From: Acidobacteriota bacterium
GTDB lineage: Bacteria; Acidobacteriota; UBA6911; RPQK01; JADFOI01
Assembly: GCA_022545645.1 (NCBI GenBank)
Contig: JACZQQ010000121.1
Span: forward strand, 1-7,772
Length of the DNA stretch: 7,772 nucleotides
Reading direction: 5' to 3'
A program made the translations under genes and the position numbers. Below are positions 1 through 4,852 of the stretch, in pieces. Every line of letters starts with the position of its first letter. Position 1 is the stretch's first letter. The notes under the pieces were generated by a model. That model was not told the origin of the DNA. It was given only the letters and a program-made list of their open reading frames with translations, and did no database searches.

Positions 1-530
1 TGAAATATGGTCTCATCTGCGATTCTGAGTTCTTCGAATTCTTTGAGAGTCATCTGGAAGAGATCCAGACAAGGGAACCCAATGTCTTAGAGAAGCTCAT
101 CAGTCGTTGTTGCGAAATCAAGGCTGAGATCACCTCGAGTGACGAGAAAGAGCAAGGTCTGCGCAGAATTCTTAATTTTGGACATACCTTTGGCCATGCC
201 CTGGAGGGTGCCACGGAATTTCAAGGCTTAATTCACGGGGAAGCCATCGCCTGGGGAATGCTGGCAGAGACTCGTCTTTCCTTCATGAAAGGCTATCTGG
301 ATGAATCCAACAGTCAAAGAATTTCGCGTTGTATCCGCCGCATTGGTGAACTCCCGCCCGTTGACCTGGTTCCCACACAGGGGATTCTGGAAGCCATGAA
401 GTGCGATAAGAAACGCCAGGATGACCAGATCGTCTTTGTCCTGCTCGAGGACATTGGGAAGACCCGGGTTACCGCAGGGATTGAAGATGACGTCTTGATC
501 CAGGCATGGGAAGAGATCGCACGGACCTGA
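1..530 (+). CDS. aroB: 3-dehydroquinate synthase, C-terminal half (5' end outside window)
   Basis: This cytoplasmic enzyme converts DAHP to 3-dehydroquinate, the second step of the shikimate pathway to chorismate, using NAD and a divalent metal. The open frame runs from base 3 to a TGA at 528-530, giving 175 visible residues. The family is usually about 340-370 residues, so roughly the N-terminal half, including the NAD-binding region, lies before the window. What is visible is diagnostic: RRILNFGHTFGHALEG followed by HGEAIAWGM, the histidine-rich metal-binding segments of the family, and later CDKKRQDDQIVFVLLEDIG, matching the conserved lysine-rich stretch near the C-terminus. The methyltransferase gene starts 4 bp after the stop, so the two are probably co-transcribed. 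Identification is secure from these motifs; only the N-terminus is unknown. Confidence 0.95.
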   Translation, partial: KYGLICDSEFFEFFESHLEEIQTREPNVLEKLISRCCEIKAEITSSDEKEQGLRRILNFGHTFGHALEGATEFQGLIHGEAIAWGMLAETRLSFMKGYLDESNSQRISRCIRRIGELPPVDLVPTQGILEAMKCDKKRQDDQIVFVLLEDIGKTRVTAGIEDDVLIQAWEEIART

Positions 531-534
531 TGGG

Positions 535-1224
535 GTGGTGAACAAAGAGTCCCGCCAAATCAGGCTCATGTTTGCATCGATCGCACATCGTTATGATCTG
601 CTGAATCGATTGCTGTCGTTCTCTCTGGATCGGCGCTGGCGACGCATTACCGTCCAGAGATTGTCTCCCTTCCTGCCCAGCCAAGCAGTCGTTCTGGACT
701 TGTGCACGGGCACCGGGGACTTGGCCTTGGAATTGTCCGCCAAGGCACGAGTCCTGGGATGCGATTTTTGCCATCCCATGCTCGTTCTGGGAAAGGAAAA
801 AATGGGAAGCAGTGTGCGGTTTGTGGAAGGGGACGCCTTGCTACTCCCCTTCCCAGCAAATTCTTTTAACGCAGTTACCATCGCCTTTGGACTCAGGAAT
901 CTGGAAGATTACACCAGCGGTCTGGGGGAAATGTTCCGTGTGCTGCGGCCGGGAGGTATGTTAGCGGTGCTGGAATTTTCTCAGCCTCGGATTCCCGTCT
1001 TCAGGCAACTCTATCTTTGGTATGTCAGCTGGATCTTGCCCAAGGTCGGGCAATGTCTCTCCGGAAAACTGGGACCCTATGCGTATCTTCCCCAATCGGT
1101 CAAGGAATTCCCTGATCCGGAAACCCTGGAGGAACTGATCCAGGAAGTGGGCTTTACTCCCCAGGGGCAATATGCTCTCACCGGCGGGATCGTGACCCTG
1201 CACCTGGCCCAAAGAGAGAGTTAG
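535..1224 (+). CDS. ubiE: Demethylmenaquinone / 2-methoxy-6-polyprenylbenzoquinol methyltransferase (UbiE/MenG)
   Basis: This SAM-dependent C-methyltransferase acts late in menaquinone and/or ubiquinone synthesis. The 229-residue product has the usual family length of about 230-250. It shows the N-terminal FASIAHRYD signature (13-21), SAM-binding motif I DLCTGTGD (55-62), an acidic D100 in EGDA, IAFGLRN (116-122), RVLRPGGML (135-143), EFSQP (147-151) and the C-terminal YAYLPQSVKEFPDPETL stretch. The start is one of two tandem GTG codons at 535 and 538. The next in-frame ATG (568) would cut into the conserved N-terminal signature, so a GTG start is preferred although the ribosome-binding site is weak. 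It follows aroB by 4 bp and probably shares its transcript. Whether the physiological product is menaquinone or ubiquinone cannot be told from this gene alone. Confidence 0.93.
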   Translation: MVNKESRQIRLMFASIAHRYDLLNRLLSFSLDRRWRRITVQRLSPFLPSQAVVLDLCTGTGDLALELSAKARVLGCDFCHPMLVLGKEKMGSSVRFVEGDALLLPFPANSFNAVTIAFGLRNLEDYTSGLGEMFRVLRPGGMLAVLEFSQPRIPVFRQLYLWYVSWILPKVGQCLSGKLGPYAYLPQSVKEFPDPETLEELIQEVGFTPQGQYALTGGIVTLHLAQRES

Positions 1225-1240
1225 GCGTCACTTTTTTATT
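1192..1240 (+). terminator. Possible rho-independent terminator after aroB-ubiE
   Basis: GTGACCCT (1192-1199, inside the end of ubiE) can pair with AGG-C-GTCAC (1223-1231, one bulged C), and six T residues follow at 1232-1237. The loop of about 23 nt is large, which weakens the case. The position, between two convergent stop codons 11 bp apart, is where a terminator would be expected. Confidence 0.35.
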
Positions 1241-1844
1241 GGTCGGGTCTAGGGGTAATGGAGGTATCCGGGGGAAGTTCACCGACAAGGCCGATAATCT
1301 TATCGCCGGGAATGCCTTCCTTTTGGGCCTCCCCTTGAAGTGCATCCATCGCTTGCCGGGCCGATTGAACGTCTTTTTGGTTCTTTTCAATTTCCTGCTG
1401 GGTTTCCAGCAGTTGCTGTTGGATTCTGGCTTGACTCGTACCGCTGCCACTCAAATACTGGTTCCGAAGGTCATTCATCTTGAGCTGGAGGACAAGATCT
1501 CGATTGACGGCGTTTTTCAAGTCGAGTCGCGTTTCACCAAAGCGTTCTTCCCAAACCGCTGGATCTGTTTCCGCCTTCTCAGAACCATTCTCTTCGGCTC
1601 CCTCCTCGCCCTCTGTAGCCGCAGTCTCAGCCGCAGGGCCTGCGGCGGTACTCACACGACCTCCTCCAAGCCTCTTTATGTTGGCGTTGGTAATGAGGGG
1701 AACTTCTTCCAACTGGGCTCGGCGCTCCCGTTCCTTGCGTGCCAGCTCGGCAAGAGAGGGCTCTTTGGTCCCTTCGTCGTCCTGTGCAAAGCTCCATGCA
1801 GGGACGAGAAGCAACACGACGAGCATGACCTTAATCATGCCCAT
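1236..1844 (-). CDS. Secreted coiled-coil protein of unknown function, last gene of minor-pilin operon
   Basis: I do not recognise a named family. The 202-residue product starts with a signal peptide: a hydrophobic core at about 6-17 and a plausible signal peptidase I site SFA|QD after residue 20. Next comes a charged motif, SLAELARKERERRAQLEE (30-47), then ITNANIKRL (51-59). Residues 65-95 are Ala/Glu-rich low complexity, and about 98-175 form a Gln/Leu/Glu-rich probable coiled coil, broken by a flexible YLSGSG segment (130-135). The tail is Gly/Pro-rich. From memory, similar secreted proteins with this charged motif occur in Acidobacteriota and relatives, without a known role. The start at 1844 has an AAGG 6 nt upstream; a second ATG two codons later is possible. 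It begins 8 bp after the PilX-like stop, so it is almost certainly co-transcribed. A periplasmic role linked to the pilus is inference. Confidence 0.75.
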   Translation of the reverse strand: MGMIKVMLVVLLLVPAWSFAQDDEGTKEPSLAELARKERERRAQLEEVPLITNANIKRLGGGRVSTAAGPAAETAATEGEEGAEENGSEKAETDPAVWEERFGETRLDLKNAVNRDLVLQLKMNDLRNQYLSGSGTSQARIQQQLLETQQEIEKNQKDVQSARQAMDALQGEAQKEGIPGDKIIGLVGELPPDTSITPRPDQ

Positions 1845-1852
1845 ATTATACC

Positions 1853-3088
1853 TTATTCCACTGTCTCCGGGAAAAGAATCCGCCAGCCCAATTGGGTGGG
1901 AGGGAGAAGGGTCAAGGCTGCTCCAATAGCGGCCTGGTCATAGCGAATGGCCGAGGAATCGGAAACCTGTAGAGCAATGGGACCCGCTTTCAGCTTGTCG
2001 CCCGTTGTGCCGAAATTGGACATCCAGATGCCCCCGATCACCTGGGATTGTTCCCTGAGAGTCAGTTTACCTTGTCCCAGATGCAACAACAGACCTCTGA
2101 TCTGAGCTCCATTGCCGAGAATCAAATTCCTTTGAGCAACGAGGATCCCGGACAAAGGTTTATCGAAGACTCCCCCTTCGGGCAAGAAGACAATCCCATG
2201 GGGCGGATCATCGGTAAATTTGGGCAGTTGAAGCAGGAAATGATTCCAGAACCCGGGGGTGAGCAGGTGCTGGGCCATGGGCTCCTTCAGGTCCTGAGGG
2301 CTGACCTCTCGAATGGAGGGATGAACTCCGTGACCTCGAATCGACTGCTGTTGTGACCCAGAGAGGGAACTCACAAGGTCTGGGTAGAGAGTGGATGGGG
2401 AGGTCGAGAGGAGGGTAATGGCAAATTTTTCTTTACCCTCAATGCTGAAACCTTCCCCCTCCCACTGGAAGGATCCTGAATGACCCAAAAGGGTGAGTGG
2501 ACTGGGTAAGGAAAAGGCTCGCTCCTGGCGAAAGCGAGCCTCCAGCAGGACCACGCTGTTTCTGAGATGGGGAAAAAAGAAGTCTTGTACCAGGGTAGGA
2601 ACAATGCCCAGGCTTCTGACCAATATGATGTGGTCTTCGTCGTGTTCCGGGCTTTCCTCAGGGTTATTGGAGAATTTCAAGAAAAAGTAACCCTCTCCTG
2701 CCCCCTGATGTCCCCCGGGGAGCAACGGTTGACCGTCGTAAAAGGGCAAACCATCATCATGAGGAGGCTTCCAGGTGGATGGATCCACACGCAGGGCCTC
2801 AGCGAAGGACATGGGGTTGCGCCATTCAGAAGAGTGAATCCCGGAGAATGTCCCGTCCAGCCCTGCCAGGAGGAGATTGAGCTCCATGTGGGGGAGTAAG
2901 GTCCGAGCGTATTCGATGCCATTCTCGGCCAGCACCAGGCTGTAGAGTTGGGACTCCACATCGGCGGCCATTTGCCATTGGGTTCTGATCCTCAAGTGCA
3001 GAAACAGTGAAAAGGAGATCATGAACAGAATCAGCATCATGGCGGTCAGAAGGCTGAAACCAGTTGCTGTAGTAGAGAATTTATGCAT
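1853..3088 (-). CDS. PilX/GspK-like large minor pilin
   Basis: This is probably the large minor (pseudo)pilin that helps cap and prime a type IV pilus or type II secretion pseudopilus in the inner membrane. The 411-residue product has a short leader ending in Gly10, then a hydrophobic helix (about 11-32) beginning FSLLTAMMLILFMISFSLF. Mature position 5 is Thr instead of the conserved Glu, as in GspK and several PilX proteins. The helix runs into QMAADVESQLYSLVLAENG, resembling the alpha-helical AAE-type segment of PilX. The long middle is unassigned. Residues about 305-365 carry Gly-spaced hydrophobic strands (GILVAQRNLILGNGAQIRG and similar), suggesting a beta-repeat fold. ATG 3088 is the only possible start downstream of the preceding stop, but its ribosome-binding site is poor, so translation may depend on coupling to the PilW-like gene 25 bp upstream. 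Calling it PilX rather than GspK is uncertain. Confidence 0.75.
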   Translation of the reverse strand: MHKFSTTATGFSLLTAMMLILFMISFSLFLHLRIRTQWQMAADVESQLYSLVLAENGIEYARTLLPHMELNLLLAGLDGTFSGIHSSEWRNPMSFAEALRVDPSTWKPPHDDGLPFYDGQPLLPGGHQGAGEGYFFLKFSNNPEESPEHDEDHIILVRSLGIVPTLVQDFFFPHLRNSVVLLEARFRQERAFSLPSPLTLLGHSGSFQWEGEGFSIEGKEKFAITLLSTSPSTLYPDLVSSLSGSQQQSIRGHGVHPSIREVSPQDLKEPMAQHLLTPGFWNHFLLQLPKFTDDPPHGIVFLPEGGVFDKPLSGILVAQRNLILGNGAQIRGLLLHLGQGKLTLREQSQVIGGIWMSNFGTTGDKLKAGPIALQVSDSSAIRYDQAAIGAALTLLPPTQLGWRILFPETVE

Positions 3089-3113
3089 GGTCCGGGCTAG
3101 CTGAAACCTCTCA

Positions 3114-3686
3114 TCAGGGATTCTCCGGGAAAAGATTGGAACGGTAGTTACGCAGGAAAAACAGCAGCTCAGTGGACTCAGAAAGATCCTCCTCGGTCAT
3201 CGAGAGGGGACGATCGGTGACCGTCTTGAGGCGGATGGAAAGCAGTCCGCTCTCTTTGGAATCGACCTTGAATTCAACAATATTTTTGATCAACGGTTGA
3301 AAGGAACCTCTGTTGCTTTGCACCCGCAAATTGGAATTCGACGATCGAAGCGCCAGTGCTTCAAAGCTGCTGGAAAGTTTCGAGTCGGGAAACCCCCCGG
3401 GGCCATCGATATCACTCTTGAGTTCGAGGCGATCGGTGTCTATCGTGACCCCCGACCAGCTTTGATTCCAGCGGTTATTTCCCGCGGGTATGATCCAACG
3501 GGAGAGGAGCAGGGGAGCCAGCCAAAGGTTGGCATCGCGCTCCAACAGGAGGCTGAGATTGGAAGACCCGGTTTGAAACACTCCGATTGTGGAAAAGAAG
3601 CCCGCCAGGACGATGATCGAGATCGATGAGGCAATCATCGTCTCAACCAGTGTGTGGCCAGCATTTCTCACACCCTTATTTTTCAC
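3114..3686 (-). CDS. PilW-like minor pilin (prepilin-type N-terminal cleavage motif)
   Basis: This is a predicted minor pilin of 190 residues, processed by the prepilin peptidase PilD and assembled in the inner membrane. The longest open frame runs up to 3890, but most of that extension lies inside the PilV-like gene and is not credible. A GTG at 3684-3686 has a perfect GGAGGT 8 nt upstream and gives a normal leader, KNKGVRNAG, cleaved after Gly10. The mature protein begins HTLVETMIASSISIIVLAGFF, with Glu5 present and a hydrophobic helix to about residue 30. Histidine at mature position 1 is unusual; Phe or Met is typical. The rest fits a PilW/GspJ-like protein in size and operon position, but sequence similarity past the helix is not recognisable by eye. 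It overlaps the PilV-like stop by 11 bp, implying translational coupling. Confidence 0.78.
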   Translation of the reverse strand: MKNKGVRNAGHTLVETMIASSISIIVLAGFFSTIGVFQTGSSNLSLLLERDANLWLAPLLLSRWIIPAGNNRWNQSWSGVTIDTDRLELKSDIDGPGGFPDSKLSSSFEALALRSSNSNLRVQSNRGSFQPLIKNIVEFKVDSKESGLLSIRLKTVTDRPLSMTEEDLSESTELLFFLRNYRSNLFPENP

Positions 3687-4020
3687 TATGCAGGACCTCC
3701 CAACCGGAGTGCTCTCCCAGCCTTGGATCCGTGAGTAATGTTCGATAGAGGGGACGGGAGTCAGGAATGATTTGAAGGGGTTCTCCCCGTGGGGAATGAG
3801 TGGCTCGAAGCTTTTCAATCTGATTCCAGAGTTCAACGGTGGCCTTCCAACGGTTTTGAGCCAGCGAATAGTGACGGAAGGCCAGTTCAAGGCCTTGCAG
3901 TAGCGCCATCGAGGTCACCATAAGAAAGACCAAGGAAAGCATGACTTCGATCAAGGTGAAGCCTCTGATGGAGGTTGCGGACGATCTCTGAGTCTCTCGT
4001 CGTCGCCGATGTCCCTGCAT
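3676..4020 (-). CDS. PilV-like minor pilin
   Basis: This predicted minor pilin has 114 residues with a classic type IV prepilin signature. A basic leader containing HRRRRE ends in Gly20, followed by FTLIEVMLSLVFLMVTSMALLQG with mature Glu5 and a hydrophobic helix. The globular part is short (about 65 residues), as in PilV/GspI-type subunits. The frame stays open to 4113, but ATG 4020 is preferred: GAGG lies 8 nt upstream, and the longer form would give an implausible 51-residue leader. The leader is still long at 20 residues. Its ribosome-binding site and first seven codons lie within a sequence that recurs at 7673-7772. The PilW-like start lies inside the 3' end of this gene. The PilV assignment rests on motif, size and order; family membership beyond the N-terminal domain is not certain. 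Confidence 0.75.
   Translation of the reverse strand: MQGHRRRRETQRSSATSIRGFTLIEVMLSLVFLMVTSMALLQGLELAFRHYSLAQNRWKATVELWNQIEKLRATHSPRGEPLQIIPDSRPLYRTLLTDPRLGEHSGWEVLHSEK
3695..3700 (-). promoter_or_regulatory. Strong ribosome-binding site that fixes the GTG start of the PilW-like gene
   Basis: GGAGGT on the minus strand lies 8 nt before the GTG at 3684-3686, inside the last codons of the PilV-like gene. It decides in favour of the internal GTG over the upstream ATG at 3890. Confidence 0.8.
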
Positions 4021-4096
4021 CACCTTTTCCTCGCTCCTTGACCTTGCCTCGCAAGCCCCATCAGTAAACGTCCTTGTATTTATGGAGCGAAACACT
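3998..4096 (-). repeat. Dispersed ~100-nt repeat, copy A (between first two pilin genes)
   Basis: Read on the minus strand, this segment aligns with 7673-7772 on the plus strand. By hand I count 88 identical positions, 11 substitutions and one single-base gap over 100 columns. It begins within the TAG stop of the GspH/FimT-like gene, fills the 74-bp intergenic space, and ends about seven codons into the PilV-like gene. Blocks identical in both copies include TCGCTCCATAAATAC, CTGATGGGGCTTGCGAGG, TCAAGGAGCGAGGA and ACATCGGCGACGACG. Its nature (regulatory RNA, mobile repeat, or shared operon front end) is unknown. Confidence 0.88.
4030..4091 (-). promoter_or_regulatory. Possible hairpin in repeat copy A overlapping the PilV-like ribosome-binding site
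   Basis: On the minus strand TTCGCTCC (4091-4084) can pair with GGAGCGAG (4037-4030), enclosing about 46 nt. The 3' arm overlaps the GAGG ribosome-binding site, so closing the stem could limit translation of the PilV-like gene. The same stem is possible in copy B (7678-7685 with 7732-7739), where a G-C pair replaces the G-U pair. This is inference from base pairing only. Confidence 0.35.
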
Positions 4097-4526
4097 AACG
4101 GGTCCTTTCCCATCGTACCCTTCCGCTCAGGGAAACCACCACGCGAATCTGACCGCGGCTGTTTTCCAGTATGAATGTTCCCGCCGGAGACGCGTATCCT
4201 CGAGAGTAGAAGCGGGGTGGCTTCCGGGGCGTTTTGGAGAACTCAACTCCGGCAGGGAGATCTTGCCAGAATGGCGGTTCCGAGTCTTTCACCGCCACCC
4301 CGAACTTTTTGCCGCTTGCGTGCACCAATACCTGGATGGCCAGGTTCTTGGCAACTGCCTGAAATCGAGCGGCCATCACTGCGGACAGGAAGGATTCCCC
4401 AGCCAGATGAAGCCTGTGTTGCTCGGCTATTCCGTTCAATACTGAAAGTCCCAGAGTGGAGCCGGAGCCGATTAACGCACACACCAACATCACCTCCAGG
4501 AGGCTATACCCTCGAGCCGTGTCCAT
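4095..4526 (-). CDS. GspH/FimT-like pseudopilin (first gene of the minor-pilin operon)
   Basis: This minor (pseudo)pilin of 143 residues is expected in the inner membrane and in the tip-initiating complex of a type IV pilus or type II secretion pseudopilus. The short leader MDTARG is cleaved before YSLLEVMLVCALIG, with mature Glu5 present. The hydrophobic helix runs to about residue 28 and continues into a helix with SFLSAVMAARFQAVAKN, the typical GspH/FimT helical spine. The C-terminal half has the family's beta pattern, ending ILENSRGQIRVVVSLSGRVRW. ATG 4526 is chosen because AGGAGG lies 8 nt upstream; GTG 4535 and ATG 4532 overlap or crowd that site. Being first in the cluster and next to the 317-bp regulatory region, it probably leads the operon. 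FimT (pilus) and GspH (secretion) cannot be separated on sequence alone. Confidence 0.85.
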   Translation of the reverse strand: MDTARGYSLLEVMLVCALIGSGSTLGLSVLNGIAEQHRLHLAGESFLSAVMAARFQAVAKNLAIQVLVHASGKKFGVAVKDSEPPFWQDLPAGVEFSKTPRKPPRFYSRGYASPAGTFILENSRGQIRVVVSLSGRVRWERTR

Positions 4527-4530
4527 ACTC

Positions 4531-4540
4531 ATCACCTCCT
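4531..4540 (-). promoter_or_regulatory. Near-perfect Shine-Dalgarno site of the GspH/FimT-like gene
   Basis: AGGAGGTGAT on the minus strand matches the full anti-Shine-Dalgarno complement. The distance from AGGAGG to ATG 4526 is 8 nt, against 2 nt or less for the two upstream start candidates, so it fixes the start at 4526. Confidence 0.8.
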
Positions 4541-4563
4541 GTTTGCTATAACGCTCCAGCAGG

Positions 4564-4593
4564 AAAATCTACGAAACCAACTGACAGCTGACA
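4564..4593. repeat. 30-bp direct repeat, copy 1
   Basis: The 30 bases from AAAATCTACG to CAGCTGACA are identical to 4733-4762. The two copies are 139 bp apart and flank the structured element at 4645-4732. This copy lies next to the pilin operon and provides most of its candidate promoter. Confidence 0.95.
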
Positions 4594-4594
4594 A
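4566..4594 (-). promoter_or_regulatory. Candidate sigma70-type promoter of the minor-pilin operon
   Basis: On the minus strand TTGTCA (4594-4589; five of six consensus bases) and TAGATT (4571-4566; four of six) are separated by exactly 17 bp. Transcription would start near 4559, leaving a leader of about 33 nt that includes the strong Shine-Dalgarno site. No other promoter-like pair of this quality was seen on this strand of the region. The -10 match is only moderate. Confidence 0.45.
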
Positions 4595-4613
4595 CTGACA
4601 ACAGACGACAGAC
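4579..4613. repeat. Heptamer tandem array, five units
   Basis: Five consecutive 7-bp units read AACTGAC, AGCTGAC, AACTGAC, AACAGAC and GACAGAC. Such degenerate short tandem heptamers resemble the intergenic short tandem repeats known from cyanobacteria and other phyla. The first two units form the end of the 30-bp direct repeat. Confidence 0.85.
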
Positions 4614-4644
4614 AAGTATGCATAGGTTCTCGTTAAGAAGCGGG

Positions 4645-4732
4645 GTGGGGGAGTTTGGTGCCAGCCCCAATAATTCTCCTTTGAATTCAGATATTTACGC
4701 CAAAGTTCTGGGACTGTCCCAAATCTCCCCAC
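4645..4732. repeat. 88-nt segment bounded by imperfect inverted repeats (possible miniature element or structured RNA)
   Basis: The 14-nt ends GTGGGGGAGTTTGG (4645-4658) and CCAAATCTCCCCAC (4719-4732) can form 13 of 14 pairs as RNA, two of them G-U. Inside are a possible AATTC/GAATT hairpin (4672-4676 with 4683-4687) and the palindrome GGGACTGTCCC (4710-4720). The right end abuts copy 2 of the 30-bp direct repeat exactly. No open frame and no clear target-site duplication are visible. It could be a MITE- or REPIN-like remnant, or a folded leader. Confidence 0.5.
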
Positions 4733-4762
4733 AAAATCTACGAAACCAACTGACAGCTGACA
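4733..4762. repeat. 30-bp direct repeat, copy 2
   Basis: Identical over 30 bases to 4564-4593. Read leftward it also contains a promoter-like pair, CTGTCA and TAGATT 17 bp apart, one base poorer at -35 than copy 1. Confidence 0.95.
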
Positions 4763-4773
4763 GTTGTCAGTTG
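4747..4773. repeat. Inverted repeat built from heptamer units, upstream of the sigma gene
   Basis: CAACTGACA (4747-4755) is the exact reverse complement of TGTCAGTTG (4765-4773), with a 9-nt loop. A shorter alternative pairs CTGACA (4757-4762) with TGTCAG (4765-4770). The units are the same heptamers as at 4579-4613, but here two forward units meet two inverted ones. It could be a dimeric protein-binding site or a hairpin; a pyrimidine-rich tract follows. Confidence 0.6.
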
Positions 4774-4852
4774 TCCCTTCTTTCTTCTAAGAAACACCGA
4801 GCCCGAACGTTGTCTATGATGGTAAGAGCAGTAAAAACGACTTCGAGGTTTT

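Larger units (their letters stand above)
4536..4852. other. Divergent intergenic region between pilin operon and sigma operon
   Basis: This 317-bp stretch has no credible coding frame. It separates the leftward pilin operon from the rightward sigma-factor operon, so it must hold promoters for both unless one is read from elsewhere. It contains two copies of a 30-bp direct repeat, a heptamer array, a segment bounded by imperfect inverted repeats, and a palindromic heptamer cluster, each listed separately. I found no convincing promoter for the sigma gene. Confidence 0.7.

Noticed and set aside
1631..1645. Palindrome CCGCAGGGCCTGCGG
   Set aside because: It lies in Ala/Gly/Pro codons of a low-complexity coding stretch, where GC-rich codons easily create such symmetry; there is no T-run or other sign of a terminator.
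1845..1850. TATAAT on the minus strand directly before the ATG of the coiled-coil gene
   Set aside because: A -10 element touching the start codon would leave no leader for this gene, no matching -35 was seen, and the gene is 8 bp behind the preceding stop, so co-transcription is simpler.
1239..1943. 234-residue open frame on the plus strand opposite the coiled-coil protein gene
   Set aside because: It has no recognisable motif or ribosome-binding site, is Cys/Arg-rich in the manner of antisense translations, and would overlap two well-supported minus-strand genes.
3687..3890. N-terminal extension of the PilW-like gene to an upstream ATG
   Set aside because: It would place 78 residues before the cleavage site and lie almost wholly within the PilV-like gene; the internal GTG has a perfect ribosome-binding site and normal leader length.
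4564..4762. CRISPR array
   Set aside because: There are only two repeat copies, the 139-bp spacer is far too long, and no cas gene is nearby.
4810..4837. TTGTCT-16-TAAAAA as a promoter for the sigma gene
   Set aside because: Only four of six bases match in each box, and the transcript would start about 8 nt before the ATG, cutting off the ribosome-binding region.
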